This document shows, piece by piece, positions 39,014-47,853 of a stretch of 64,000 nucleotides of DNA. Origin of the DNA: Planctomycetota bacterium. Its GTDB lineage: Bacteria; Planctomycetota; UBA8742; UBA2392. Where the stretch lies: NCBI GenBank assembly GCA_025993795.1, contig JAMQHL010000012.1:1-64000 (forward strand). Direction: 5' to 3'. Under the pieces are notes generated by a model. The model did not search any database, was not told where the DNA came from, and saw only the letters and a list, made by a program, of their open reading frames with translations. Every line of letters begins with the position of its first letter. Within the stretch, counting starts at the first letter, position 1. Position numbers and translations under genes: made by a program.

Positions 39014-39487
39014 TCACGCCGCAATCGCGATTGCCACTTCTGTCCTGCGGTAGTACGTCACCTCCAGGCCAAGCGCTGCCAGTTCCTTGACCAGCGCTTC
39101 CGCGCGCTTGCGGCTGTCAAAGGTCTGGCTGTGGACCATTCCCTCCGTGTTGCGGTAGACGACCAGATGCGGGCTGAACTCGCGCAGCACAATCTTGTGG
39201 CGATCAATGCCGCGACGGCCCTTGATTGCCAGCTTGCGGCGATGCTCGCCACGGGACTTCTTGGCGCGTGTGATCTCAGCCATGCTTTCCAGCACGTCAT
39301 CTTCATCACCGAACAGCTCGTCCCACACGCGGTTGAATCCGCCCTTGGAAAACGCAGCCTGCAACTTGCGCGCATCCATCAGGTTCAGCCCCTTGCCGAA
39401 CTTCCGGCGCACGCCGCGTGACAACTCTCCTGCATTGCTCATGCCGCCCGCAATCAGCGCGGCGACGAAGTCCCTTCTCTCGCTCAT
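39014..39487 (-). CDS. Hypothetical protein, 157 residues
   Basis: The ATG at 39487 follows AAGGAG. The protein is basic with an N-terminal helical half (SERRDFVAALIAGGMSNAGEL) and a C-terminal half with strands around SPHLVVYRNTEGMVHSQTFD and KRAEALVKELAALGLEV. I know no family for it. It has no signal peptide or membrane helix. Its neighbours transcribe away from it or toward it, so no operon partner helps. Confidence 0.6.
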   Translation of the reverse strand: MSERRDFVAALIAGGMSNAGELSRGVRRKFGKGLNLMDARKLQAAFSKGGFNRVWDELFGDEDDVLESMAEITRAKKSRGEHRRKLAIKGRRGIDRHKIVLREFSPHLVVYRNTEGMVHSQTFDSRKRAEALVKELAALGLEVTYYRRTEVAIAIAA

Positions 39488-39731
39488 GACGAATCTCCTT
39501 GTGTTCGACGGAACAATCTGGGGCCAATACAGGCGCCCCAATGTCTTCGGATGCTTGTGCCTTGCGGCTTGAGCCAGAGTTAGCGTCGTGCGCGTTGGGC
39601 AATTCTGTCGATAACGGGATAATTGGTTGCGGCGCAGCCGTTATTGCTCGCTATGATGGCCCGTTCGATTCCGGACAGAATGTGGACACGACACATACCC
39701 GATACCGACACCCTATAGAAAGAGGTAACCC

Positions 39732-41504
39732 GTGGTAGAGCAAACACCTGCGCGCAGAATGCGCATTGCCATGGTTCATCCAAAGTTCCCGCCGTCTTTC
39801 TGGAGCTTCGGCTTCATCAAGGACATCGGCGGTTTCAAGACCGTGATGCCGCCGCTCGGGCTGGCGACGCTGGCGGCCCTGACACCGCCTGAGTACGACG
39901 TCGTCATCGTTGACGAGAACATCGAAGAGATCGATTTCGACATGGATGCCGACATCATCGCGCTGTCGTCCATGGCCATCCAGGAAAAGCGCCTGTTTGA
40001 GGTCGCTGACGAGTTCCGGCGACGCGGCTATTTCGTGTGCATGGGCGGGCCGATCTGCAACGTGTTGCCCGGCCGCTGCCGCCCGCACTGCGACGTGCTG
40101 TTTGAGGGCGAAGGCGAATACAACTGGAAGATCTTCCTTGAGCAGTACCAGACGCGCTCGCACAAGGATTACTACTGCCAGGTCGAAAAGATCGACATGC
40201 GCGACACGCCGCCGCCGCGTGTTGACCTGCTGAAGACCGGCAACTATCGCCTGGGCTGCATCCAGACCACTCGCGGCTGCCCGTTCAGCTGCGAGTTCTG
40301 CGACATCATCGTCACGTATGGGCGCAAGGTCCGCGCCAAACCCGTCGAGAATGTCATCGAAGAACTCGAGAACTGGGCCAAAGCCGGCGTAGACTTCATC
40401 ACCATCGCTGACGACAACCTCGTCGGCGACCGCGTGTATGCCAAGAAGATGCTCAAGGCCGTCGGCGACTGGAACCGTGCCCGCAAAGTGCCCATGAGCT
40501 TCTTCGTCGAGATGAGCATCGACGCATGCCGCGACATGGAACTGCTTGAACTGCTGCGCTGGGCCAACGTAACCGAGGCGTTCCTGGGCGTCGAAACGCC
40601 GCGCGCTGCAGGCTTGAAGGAAACCAAGAAGTTCCAGAACGCCGCCACGCCGCTTGCTGATGCCATCAAGATTATCCAGAGCTACGGCATGGTGACTGTG
40701 GCGGGCATGATCGTCGGGTTTGATAACGACGACGCCGCGATTTTTGAAGACCAGTACGTCTTTCTGCAGGAAGCGGGCATCCCCATTGTCATGCTGGGCA
40801 TTCTGCAGGCCATTCCGCGCACACCGCTGTATGAGCGGCTTGAGAAGGCCGGCCGCCTGCGCAGTGCGGCGCAGGGCAACAACACGCTCAGCTTCACCAA
40901 CCTTGAGCCGTTGCAGATGAGCTATGAAGAACTCATCAACGGTTACCGCGAACTGTTCGCGCGCATCTATACATGGGAAGCTGTCGGCGACCGCTGGCTT
41001 GCCAACGTGCGCCAGTGGGGCCGAAAGCGCATCATCCCCGCGCACATCGGAAAAGCCGGCGAGAAGAGTTTCGCCGACGCGCCCGAGCGCAAGTGGCTTC
41101 AGAAGCCGCTGGGCCGCTTCAAGTTCCAGCTTGTGCTGGCGACACTGATGATCCTGAAGTACTACTTCGCGGGCGGAAAGGCCAAGCGCCGCTTTGCTTT
41201 CCGCATGTTCTGGAACACGTTGAAGCTCGCGCCCAGCGCAATGCTGCAGACGCTGAACTACATGGCCTATTTCATTCACCTGCGTGAATACGCCGACCGC
41301 GTCGTCGCCAAGCAGTACCGCTTCGATTACATGCTCACCGAGGCCAACCAGCAGTTGCACGCCAACAAGTTCGGCGAAGGCGGCAACGTCAACATGGTCA
41401 AGCAGGAAAAGAACGCTGCAACCAAGATCAATGTCAACGATGCCTATGCCGGCGCCGAAGTCACCTCTGACGTGGCCGACACGCTGGAAGCGGCAGCCAA
41501 GTAG
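39732..41504 (+). CDS. B12-binding domain radical SAM protein with DUF4070-like C-terminus
   Basis: The GTG start at 39732 follows GAGG. The 590-residue protein has an N-terminal cobalamin-binding-like Rossmann domain (MHPKFPPSFWSF to about 150), then a radical SAM core with Cys183, Cys187 and Cys190 in the CX3CX2C order (GCPFSCEFCDI), which binds the 4Fe-4S cluster. The C-terminal part resembles DUF4070, found in HpnP-like methylases. Such enzymes methylate unreactive carbons, for example in hopanoids. No hopanoid genes lie next to it, so the substrate stays open. A hairpin terminator follows. Confidence 0.88.
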   Translation: MVEQTPARRMRIAMVHPKFPPSFWSFGFIKDIGGFKTVMPPLGLATLAALTPPEYDVVIVDENIEEIDFDMDADIIALSSMAIQEKRLFEVADEFRRRGYFVCMGGPICNVLPGRCRPHCDVLFEGEGEYNWKIFLEQYQTRSHKDYYCQVEKIDMRDTPPPRVDLLKTGNYRLGCIQTTRGCPFSCEFCDIIVTYGRKVRAKPVENVIEELENWAKAGVDFITIADDNLVGDRVYAKKMLKAVGDWNRARKVPMSFFVEMSIDACRDMELLELLRWANVTEAFLGVETPRAAGLKETKKFQNAATPLADAIKIIQSYGMVTVAGMIVGFDNDDAAIFEDQYVFLQEAGIPIVMLGILQAIPRTPLYERLEKAGRLRSAAQGNNTLSFTNLEPLQMSYEELINGYRELFARIYTWEAVGDRWLANVRQWGRKRIIPAHIGKAGEKSFADAPERKWLQKPLGRFKFQLVLATLMILKYYFAGGKAKRRFAFRMFWNTLKLAPSAMLQTLNYMAYFIHLREYADRVVAKQYRFDYMLTEANQQLHANKFGEGGNVNMVKQEKNAATKINVNDAYAGAEVTSDVADTLEAAAK

Positions 41505-41522
41505 CCAAGACCTGTCCTGAAC

Positions 41523-41549
41523 AACGGGAGCGCGAAAGCGCTCCCGTTT
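41523..41549 (+). terminator. Intrinsic terminator after the radical SAM gene
   Basis: AACGGGAGCGC and GCGCTCCCGTT (41523-41548) form an 11-bp stem closed by a GAAA tetraloop, followed by T. Confidence 0.8.
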
Positions 41550-41598
41550 CGGCTTCCGGTTCCTGTGCTGAAAAGTCACAATGCCCCGGGAGGGCCCG

Positions 41599-43797
41599 TT
41601 GAAGCAATCCCGCATTCTGATGCTGCTGCTTGCCATGCTTGCGCTGGCTGTCGCCTGCGTCTGGCTGGTGTTCCTGCCCGACAACCCCGAGCCCGCAGTC
41701 AGCCCGATCGGCCAAGCCGAGAGCACCTGCGGCGACAGTCCGGATGCTGCACCGCCGCCTGCTGACACCGACTCACCCACGCAAGCAACACCGACCGTCA
41801 CACTCACCGAAGAAGAGAAAGCAGCGGCTGAGCAGGCACGCACGGCGGCGGCGGCAGGCTCGCCGGGGTCCACTGACAGCACGTCGGCAGGCTCGACCGG
41901 CAGTACGCCCGAGGGCAGCACACCGGCGGCAGGGACGCCGAATGCAGCGACCCCTGCCGGCACAACGAAGGGTGTCGCGCCCAAACGTCCACCAACGCCC
42001 CGTGAACGCGAAGAAGAACGGCGCCGCACGCAGGGTCGCCCCGCGCTGGCCGAGCGCATGTCACGCTCGCCGGGGGCAAGCAGCGGCCGCGCATCGCTGG
42101 CCAAGTCTGCGGTACAGGAACAATGGGACGAACAATGGACCAGCGAAGGCATCAACCCGCCGCCGATGACGCCAACGCCCGTCACCGGCAAAGTCATGAG
42201 CGAGCAGTCGCGCGAAGGCCTGGCCAACGCCACCGTGCACCTGATGACGTTCTTTCCGCTGGATGGCATTGCCGGCGGGCCGTTGCTTCCGGTGGTCAGC
42301 GAACTGGTCACCGATGCCCAGGGCAACTTCAGCGGCGAAGTGCCCGCCAGCAAGCTTCTTCCGCAGAGCTTTCCCGTTGCCGCCATCGGTATCAGCTGGG
42401 ACAGCAAGCGCATTCTCGCGGCACAGCCGCTCACCGTGCTTGAAGCCGGCAAGCAAAACGCGCTGGGTATTTTCTGGGCGCCCGACTACCCGTACATGCT
42501 CAAGTGCGATGCCCGGCAGTTCAACGGTACACTGAGCGTAGTCTCGACCGGCGAGGTGAACCCGCAACGCGTCCACACGCTCAAGCGCACTGAATTCCTT
42601 GCCTCGTTTCCGGCGTTCAACGTCACCGCGATACAGGCGCAGCCGCCAGAGGGCGCGCCAGAGCCCGGCCACGCGCAACTGATCGGTACTTGGGGCACAA
42701 GCGCGCTGCCCTACATCAGCCTGCGCGACGGCACTGCGCTGCTGCGCACGCAGCGACCCAAGCTGGCATCTGTTGTCAGCAATGGCGGCACAGGCTCGCC
42801 GCTGCAATTGCCCGCGCCGTTTGACGTACTGGTGTTCAGCAACGACGCCTATAAGCCGATCGGCGGAATGGTGATCGACAACGATGGGGCACCCATCAGC
42901 GGCGCCGTAGTGGCCACGCAGGGTGGCGCCATTGGCCACAGTGCCGTGACCGATGCCGGCGGCTGGTTTTTCATAGACAATCCGGACGAAAAGACCGGCT
43001 CGTTGCGCGTCACCCACGACCAGTACATCGAGGTGCTGCAGGCAACCACACCCGGCAACACCGACCTGCGCATTACGCTGGCGATGCGCCGCCCGCGCAT
43101 GCGGCTGCACGTGACAGACCGCGTGACCGTCGCCCCGATTGCCGATTTGACCATCAAGGTAATCGGCTTGTACCCCTGGGGCAAAAACAAGGGCAAACCG
43201 ATGCCCGAGGCGTTCGTGAACCTGGCAGCCTTTGACGGCCACTACGTGCTGGATTGGGAGTACGAAATCAGGTCGATCACGCTTGAGAAGCTGGGTTACT
43301 TCCCGCGCTTCATCGACAAGCCATCCACGACCGAAGAGCTGCAGATAGAGCTGTCGCCGGGCCGTAACCTGGAAGTGCTCCCGCGCAACTACAGCGCCGT
43401 CGAACAGACCGACCGCTGGTTCCCCGACGCCAACCAGGGCCCCGGAATATACACCGCGTGGTCTCACCACTGGATCGAGTACGAAGTGGACTTCGGCGAC
43501 GCACCGTCACAGGGCGAGCAAGGCGGGTTCTTCGACATTGTGCTGGGGTGCACGAACCGTGGCATCGTAGACAACGAATACCGATTCAGCGTCGATGTCT
43601 ACGTAGACGACGTGAAGAAGAAGACGCTGACGATCATGGCCGACAGCCTGACCATCCGCGAGGGCCGCGCCAGCCTTGACGCGCTAAGCGGCGTACATCG
43701 CATTCGGCTGGTATGGACGAACGACAAGTGGATCCCGGACCAGCTCGACGCCAACATCCGCTACGCCACGCTGAAGTTTCTGGAACAACCGCAGTAA
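41599..43797 (+). CDS. Membrane-anchored protein with carboxypeptidase-regulatory-like domains
   Basis: A TTG start at 41599 with GGGAGGG four nt upstream is preferred; an ATG at 41581 is in frame but has no ribosome binding site. The 732-residue protein has a single N-terminal helix, a long Ala/Thr/Pro/Gly/Ser linker (about 40-150), and at least two transthyretin-like regulatory domains (VTGKVMSEQSREGLANATV and GGMVIDNDGAPISGAVVATQ). The C-terminal third is beta-rich with Trp and Tyr (IYTAWSHHWIEYEVDFGD) and may bind carbohydrate. It is probably an extracellular adhesin or scaffold. Confidence 0.75.
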   Translation: MKQSRILMLLLAMLALAVACVWLVFLPDNPEPAVSPIGQAESTCGDSPDAAPPPADTDSPTQATPTVTLTEEEKAAAEQARTAAAAGSPGSTDSTSAGSTGSTPEGSTPAAGTPNAATPAGTTKGVAPKRPPTPREREEERRRTQGRPALAERMSRSPGASSGRASLAKSAVQEQWDEQWTSEGINPPPMTPTPVTGKVMSEQSREGLANATVHLMTFFPLDGIAGGPLLPVVSELVTDAQGNFSGEVPASKLLPQSFPVAAIGISWDSKRILAAQPLTVLEAGKQNALGIFWAPDYPYMLKCDARQFNGTLSVVSTGEVNPQRVHTLKRTEFLASFPAFNVTAIQAQPPEGAPEPGHAQLIGTWGTSALPYISLRDGTALLRTQRPKLASVVSNGGTGSPLQLPAPFDVLVFSNDAYKPIGGMVIDNDGAPISGAVVATQGGAIGHSAVTDAGGWFFIDNPDEKTGSLRVTHDQYIEVLQATTPGNTDLRITLAMRRPRMRLHVTDRVTVAPIADLTIKVIGLYPWGKNKGKPMPEAFVNLAAFDGHYVLDWEYEIRSITLEKLGYFPRFIDKPSTTEELQIELSPGRNLEVLPRNYSAVEQTDRWFPDANQGPGIYTAWSHHWIEYEVDFGDAPSQGEQGGFFDIVLGCTNRGIVDNEYRFSVDVYVDDVKKKTLTIMADSLTIREGRASLDALSGVHRIRLVWTNDKWIPDQLDANIRYATLKFLEQPQ

Positions 43798-44110
43798 CAT
43801 TGCCACCGCCCCCGCATGCAGTGCGTGGTGTGGGCGTCCCGCCCGCATGCCATTAACTTGCCACCGGCCCCGCTTGCGGGATTCTTGGGCTTGGTTTCCC
43901 GATGAGCCCCCGGCGTCCGCTGGGGGCATGTCCTGCCACGACAATTGAAGCATGTTTCAGGATGCCGCCCCTCCGGGCGCGGTTGCGGGCCAGGGGCCCA
44001 CAACACGTGCGGCCAAGATGGCTGCAACACATTCTTGGCACGAACTTGCGCGCGCATCGAGAAGTGCGCGCATACAAGAGGGACCGCCGGCGGCTCTTGC
44101 AGATCGGCAG
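43798..44110. other. Gene-free 313-bp stretch with imperfect direct repeats and hairpins
   Basis: Two 19-bp copies starting at 43801 and 43859 share 17 positions. GGGCG/CGCCC (43832-43844) and GCCCCC/GGGGGC (43906-43927) can form hairpins. No coding frame, tRNA or T-run was convincing. It separates converging genes, so it may hold terminators that work without a T-tract. Confidence 0.4.
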
Positions 44111-45364
44111 CTACCGTTGACTCAAGCTTGTGGTTTCGACCAGTTCGCAGGTCTTTCGCATCCAGCCCTTTACGTCGAAGCGCGATGCCACTTCGGCGCA
44201 ACTGTGCTTGACGCTTGGGCTGTTGGTGAGCACTCGCAGCCGGTCTGCGATCCAGCGGGCCTTGAAGCGTTTCGGTGGACCGCCGTCGCCAACGCCCAGA
44301 TCACGCACACGCGATAGATTATCCAGCTGGTCGTGGGCCATGTGCATCACGAGGTGCGGCGTGCCGGCCCGCAGCGCCTGTGCGCACGTACCGACTCCGC
44401 CGTGATAAACCAGCGCCGCGGCGCGCGGCAGCAGCTCGCTGAAGGGGGCCCACTCGAAGTGACGCACGCCCGGCGGCAACTGCTTCGGCACGGTCTCGGT
44501 ATACTGCGTCATGAGCAAGCCGCGCCTTCCCAGTAGCTTCATGGCGTCCGCAGCCTGCGCAAAAAACCTGTGGCCGTGCGCCATTGCGCTTCCGGGCGTG
44601 AACACCACCGGCGGCTCACCCTGGCTAAGCCATTCCGACAACTCGTCGGGCATGCGCCGCGCCTCGCGTTCGTCGAACATCGGAAAGCCTGTCAGCTGGG
44701 TCTGCGGCGGCCAATCGGGTTGCGGCGGGCCGAACCAGTCCGGGAACAGCCCCAGCACGCGGTCGGGCGAGTGCCACCACCGGCGAATGACGTGCTTGGC
44801 TGGGGCAAGACCGAGCTCGCGCCGAAAGCGGTTCAGTCCGGGCAACACGGCTTTGTCAGAAATCAGGCTGGCGACTTTCCATTGCAGCGCCTTCAGCCAG
44901 CGGGGTGCCCACTGGGGCACCGGAGCACCATGGAACAACGGCATGCGATGGCTGCTGATGAACAGCGAAGGCGCAAGGTGAATCGTCGCCAGCGGAATGT
45001 CGAGTTTGTCGCGCGCATTGCGGGTCGCCCACGCGAGGCTACCGGCGGCCATGACGGTTTCGCCGGGTTTGTTCAGGTCCCGCGCGTGCTGCATGACGGG
45101 CTCATACGAGTACTTGACGGCTTTTTCGACCAGTGTCGCGAACGCGCGGGTGGGGTGCCACAGGTCAGGATCTTCGGTTACGCGCACATAGTCGTCTGCC
45201 GTGCCGATTGGCCGGAATTCAAGCCCTGCGGCACGAACTGCTGTCTCGAAATAGCCGCTGGTAATGATGAAGACCTCGTGATTGCGCGCCTGCAACGCGC
45301 GCCCCAGGCCCAGGAAGGGATGGACGTCACCGTGGCTGCCCATCGGGAACAGCAAAATGCGCAT
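44111..45364 (-). CDS. Glycosyltransferase family 1 (UDP-glucosyl/glucuronosyltransferase-like)
   Basis: The 417-residue protein starts FPMGSHGDVHPFLGLGRALQ, the acceptor-side motif of GT1/GT28 enzymes, and ends with the donor-binding VYHGGVGTCAQALRAGTPHL and HDQLDN motif. Such enzymes move sugars from nucleotide donors to lipids, sterols or small molecules. It is soluble and shares a 46-bp divergent promoter region with clpS. The donor and acceptor cannot be told from sequence. Confidence 0.88.
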   Translation of the reverse strand: MRILLFPMGSHGDVHPFLGLGRALQARNHEVFIITSGYFETAVRAAGLEFRPIGTADDYVRVTEDPDLWHPTRAFATLVEKAVKYSYEPVMQHARDLNKPGETVMAAGSLAWATRNARDKLDIPLATIHLAPSLFISSHRMPLFHGAPVPQWAPRWLKALQWKVASLISDKAVLPGLNRFRRELGLAPAKHVIRRWWHSPDRVLGLFPDWFGPPQPDWPPQTQLTGFPMFDEREARRMPDELSEWLSQGEPPVVFTPGSAMAHGHRFFAQAADAMKLLGRRGLLMTQYTETVPKQLPPGVRHFEWAPFSELLPRAAALVYHGGVGTCAQALRAGTPHLVMHMAHDQLDNLSRVRDLGVGDGGPPKRFKARWIADRLRVLTNSPSVKHSCAEVASRFDVKGWMRKTCELVETTSLSQR

Positions 45365-45398
45365 CGTGATTCGCTTTCAGCCGGGCCAGTCCGCACGC

Positions 45399-45404
45399 TA
45401 TAAT
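45399..45404 (+). promoter_or_regulatory. -10 box TATAAT of the first clpS gene
   Basis: A perfect TATAAT ends 6 nt before the ATG at 45411, with no ribosome binding site between them, suggesting a leaderless mRNA. Confidence 0.55.
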
Positions 45405-45410
45405 CAGTGC

Positions 45411-45755
45411 ATGCCCGATAACAGCCCTACGCAGCATACGCCAGAAGAGCCGCGGTGCCCCTCTGAATCTACGCACGGCGAAGACCAGACCGCTATTGCG
45501 CCCAAGATGGGGATTGTCTTTCACGATGACGATTCAACACCTTCTGACTTCGTGCTGTTTCTGCTGGAGACGTACCTGGGCTATGATGAGCCCGACGCCC
45601 GCACGCTTTGCGAAAGCGTCGCGGCGAACGGACAGTTCCAGGTTGCGGCACTACCCCGCGCGAGTGCAGAGCCGCTGGTACAGCGCATTCATCGCGCGGT
45701 GCAAGCCGCCGGCTACCCGTTCAAGGTAACGCTGTCAGGTTCCGAACCGTCCTGA
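45411..45755 (+). CDS. Divergent ClpS-like protease adaptor
   Basis: The 114-residue protein has a 30-residue flexible N-terminus, then MGIVFHDDDSTPSDFVLFLL, the ClpS core with the degron-binding Asp pair. The later MLxVH segment, which in ClpS supplies a His that holds the N-degron amino group, reads CESVAANG here and lacks the His. C-terminal KVTLSGSEPS matches the last strand. ClpS docks on the ClpA/ClpC N-domain and delivers N-degron substrates. A second ClpS follows after 37 bp; the two may divide substrates. Confidence 0.75.
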   Translation: MPDNSPTQHTPEEPRCPSESTHGEDQTAIAPKMGIVFHDDDSTPSDFVLFLLETYLGYDEPDARTLCESVAANGQFQVAALPRASAEPLVQRIHRAVQAAGYPFKVTLSGSEPS

Positions 45756-45779
45756 CAGTTGATCGCATTGGCCATCTGG

Positions 45780-45785
45780 TACAAT
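45780..45785 (+). promoter_or_regulatory. -10 box TACAAT of the second clpS gene
   Basis: TACAAT ends 7 nt before the ATG at 45793. TTGATC at 45759-45764 could be the -35 box at 15-bp spacing. No ribosome binding site precedes the ATG, so the transcript may be leaderless. Confidence 0.5.
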
Positions 45786-45792
45786 GCACTTT

Positions 45793-46104
45793 ATGCCGGA
45801 CACCAAAACTCTTCCGAAGCGCAGCACCGAGACCGACGCGAAGTCAAAGCGCGCGCCGATGTGGAAGGTGCTGCTGCACAACGACGCCAAGACCACGATG
45901 GACTTTGTGGTCTGGGTACTCATGCGGTTCTATGGACACGACATCGACAAAGCCAAAGCCGTGATGCTTGAAGTCCACAACACCGGCCAGGGCCTCGCCG
46001 GCGCCTACCCACAGGAAGTGGCTGAGCTGAAGAAAGACCAGACGATCAGCGCTGCCCGTACACAGAAGTTCCCGCTCGTCGTCACGATTGAGCCGGATGA
46101 ATAA
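45793..46104 (+). CDS. clpS: ClpS protease adaptor
   Basis: The 103-residue protein has WKVLLHNDAKTTMDFVVWVL, AKAVMLEVHNTGQGLAGAYP and KFPLVVTIEPDE, the complete ClpS core including the VH histidine of the degron pocket. The usual NDD is NDA. Its 3' end overlaps the opposing ROK kinase gene by 23 bp. It delivers proteins with destabilising N-terminal residues to the ClpAP or ClpCP protease. Confidence 0.92.
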   Translation: MPDTKTLPKRSTETDAKSKRAPMWKVLLHNDAKTTMDFVVWVLMRFYGHDIDKAKAVMLEVHNTGQGLAGAYPQEVAELKKDQTISAARTQKFPLVVTIEPDE

Positions 46105-46957
46105 CCGGCAGGTGCGCGGCGCCGATTACGCCTGCGTGCTCGCCGAGCTGGCTGACCAGCAGCGGTACCTGTGACAGCGGCGGCGCAAACGCGCGTTCAG
46201 CAAGGGCTTTCCGGATGTAACGTTCAATCAGGTGCAGGCTGTTGCTGATTCCGCCCGCAAACACGATCGCATCCAGGTCGAGCGTGTTGTTGATGCTTGC
46301 AAGGCCATTGCCCAGCGCATGCCCCATCTGCCGCCAGGCCTCTTCTGCCGCAGCGCCGCCGATGTCGGCAATCTCCTTCACTGAAGTCAGCGGCGACGCG
46401 AACTCGGCATACTTGCGCAGCAGACCCGCCTTGCCCGCATAGGCCTCCATGCATCCGGTGCGGCCGCACCCGCAGGGCCAGGCGTCGGTCGAACTATCGA
46501 CCAGCACGTGGCCGATCTCACCCGCAAAACCGCTTGCCCCGCGCCGCAGGCTGCCATCCAGCACGAGCCCGCCCCCTACGCCCGTGCCCAGCGTCACCAG
46601 CAGGAAGCTCTTGTACCTGTTCCCCCACCCGTACAGCCGCTCTGCCAGTGCCGCGGCGGTGGCGTCGTTCTCGACGGCGACGGGGCACCCGATGCGGCGC
46701 TGCAGCTGAACGCCAATGTTCACGTTCTCAAAACCGGGCACGTTGGGCAGCCGCCAGCAGCGCCCGTCGTCGCGCACTTCGCCGGGGATGGCAACTCCGA
46801 CCTGTGCGGGTGCAGGCGCAAGTTGCTTCACCAGGGCAGCGATGGCGTCCAGGGCCGTCGCCGCGTGCGTGTCTGCGCTGGCGTGGGCGCGCACGTTCGC
46901 GCCGTCCACGATGGCGGCTTTGATGTGCGTTCCCCCCCAGTCGACGCCGATCAGCAT
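46082..46957 (-). CDS. ROK-family sugar kinase
   Basis: The ATG at 46957 fits the ROK start LIGVDWGGTHIKAAIVD; an upstream extension is not conserved. The 291-residue protein has the phosphate-binding LVTLGTGVGGGLVLDG motif, the catalytic ENDATAAALAE Asp, and the zinc motif CGCGRTGCMEAY typical of ROK kinases. It probably phosphorylates glucose or an N-acetylhexosamine. No ribosome binding site is visible. It converges with clpS, overlapping 23 bp. Confidence 0.9.
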   Translation of the reverse strand: MLIGVDWGGTHIKAAIVDGANVRAHASADTHAATALDAIAALVKQLAPAPAQVGVAIPGEVRDDGRCWRLPNVPGFENVNIGVQLQRRIGCPVAVENDATAAALAERLYGWGNRYKSFLLVTLGTGVGGGLVLDGSLRRGASGFAGEIGHVLVDSSTDAWPCGCGRTGCMEAYAGKAGLLRKYAEFASPLTSVKEIADIGGAAAEEAWRQMGHALGNGLASINNTLDLDAIVFAGGISNSLHLIERYIRKALAERAFAPPLSQVPLLVSQLGEHAGVIGAAHLPVIHPAQS

Positions 46958-47090
46958 GCAATTGCACAGAAATGTAGTTTGAGATTGACGCAATCCTAAT
47001 GAAAGGAAAGCAGTGTAGCCAAGACTTAGGTGAGGGGACAACACGCCCGGCGGGGTGCAACTGCCAGGCGTTCTCACCACCGAGGCAACG

Positions 47091-47264
47091 ATGCGGACTG
47101 TAGTGCTGAAAATCGAGCAGATCGGCGACGAGGGCTACGCGCCCCTGCCGCGTGATTTGCTTGAGCGCCTGGGCATGAAGATCGGCGACGAAGTCACTAT
47201 CCGCGTCGAAGACGGCAAGTTGATCCTCGAGAAAATTGCCGATGGCGGCATCAACCTGAACTGA
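47091..47264 (+). CDS. AbrB/SpoVT-like DNA-binding domain protein
   Basis: The 57-residue protein starts at 47091 after GAGG. PLPRDLLERLGMKIGDEVTI followed by VEDGKLILEK is the swapped-hairpin AbrB/MazE fold. It is often an antitoxin or a small regulator; no toxin gene lies next to it, so a stand-alone regulator is more likely. It overlaps the opposing gene by 14 bp. Confidence 0.78.
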   Translation: MRTVVLKIEQIGDEGYAPLPRDLLERLGMKIGDEVTIRVEDGKLILEKIADGGINLN

Positions 47265-47772
47265 CGCGCCGGTAGTCGATCTCGACGCCGGTGTACTCAC
47301 CGACATCCTTGTATGGGCCTTCGTTCGGCGCGATGTTGAAGTGGGTAATCATCAGCTGATCGGGCCCACGAAGCTCCAGCGTTGTGCGCCAGCCCCAGTC
47401 AGGCCCTGGCGGCGCGGGATAACTGCCCAACACCATCGGCTTGCGCGCGTCGCCGCCGGATTCACCCACCGAAAGCATGATGCGTGTGCCGCTGTGCGCG
47501 CTGTCGGCCCATGCAGTTCCCCAACGTTGGGCCGTGAGGTCATAGCCATGGATGGCCACGCCGCGCATGTCGCCGACTGTCATGCCGCCCTCGTACTCGT
47601 GCATCAGAAATCGCCCGCCCAGCACCAGCCGCGTTTCGCCCTTGATCGGTGCCTCGTCGCCGAGCTTGCCCGGCTCAAACCATGTTCGCGCCGTGCCCTG
47701 CCACTTGCCGACCATCGTGGCCAACAGTGCATGCGGACCATCCTGCTTCGATTGCTCAAGCGCGTCGGCCAT
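47251..47772 (-). CDS. DUF1579-family protein
   Basis: The ATG at 47772 follows AAAGGAG. The 173-residue protein has MVGKWQGTARTWFEPG, LVLGGRFLMHEYEGGM and AIHGYDLTAQRWGTAWADS, matching DUF1579, which is a lipocalin-like beta-barrel domain of unknown function. It is cytoplasmic (no signal). Function unknown. Confidence 0.75.
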   Translation of the reverse strand: MADALEQSKQDGPHALLATMVGKWQGTARTWFEPGKLGDEAPIKGETRLVLGGRFLMHEYEGGMTVGDMRGVAIHGYDLTAQRWGTAWADSAHSGTRIMLSVGESGGDARKPMVLGSYPAPPGPDWGWRTTLELRGPDQLMITHFNIAPNEGPYKDVGEYTGVEIDYRRVSSG

Positions 47773-47801
47773 GATCACTCCTTTGTTGTGTGCGCAACAT
47801 A

Positions 47802-47833
47802 AACGAAACCTCGCCGCTGGGCGAGGTTTCGTT
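47802..47833 (-). terminator. Hairpin terminator after the persulfide dioxygenase fusion gene
   Basis: AACGAAACCTCGCC (47802-47815) and GGCGAGGTTTCGTT (47820-47833) form a 14-bp stem with a 4-nt loop. It lies just past the stop of the minus-strand gene ending at 47854. Its AT-rich base ends in TTTCGTTTATGTT on the minus strand. Confidence 0.65.
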
Positions 47834-47853
47834 CTCACTGGTCGCCCCTGGTT

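Noticed and set aside
39651-42452. 933-residue minus-strand open frame
   Set aside because: It lies opposite the radical SAM gene and the start of the next gene; codon use and homology fit those. GC-rich DNA keeps the antisense open.
47091-47264. Toxin-antitoxin pair with AbrB-like protein as antitoxin
   Set aside because: No toxin-sized gene follows on the same strand; the neighbours are a DUF1579 gene on the opposite strand and a sugar kinase.
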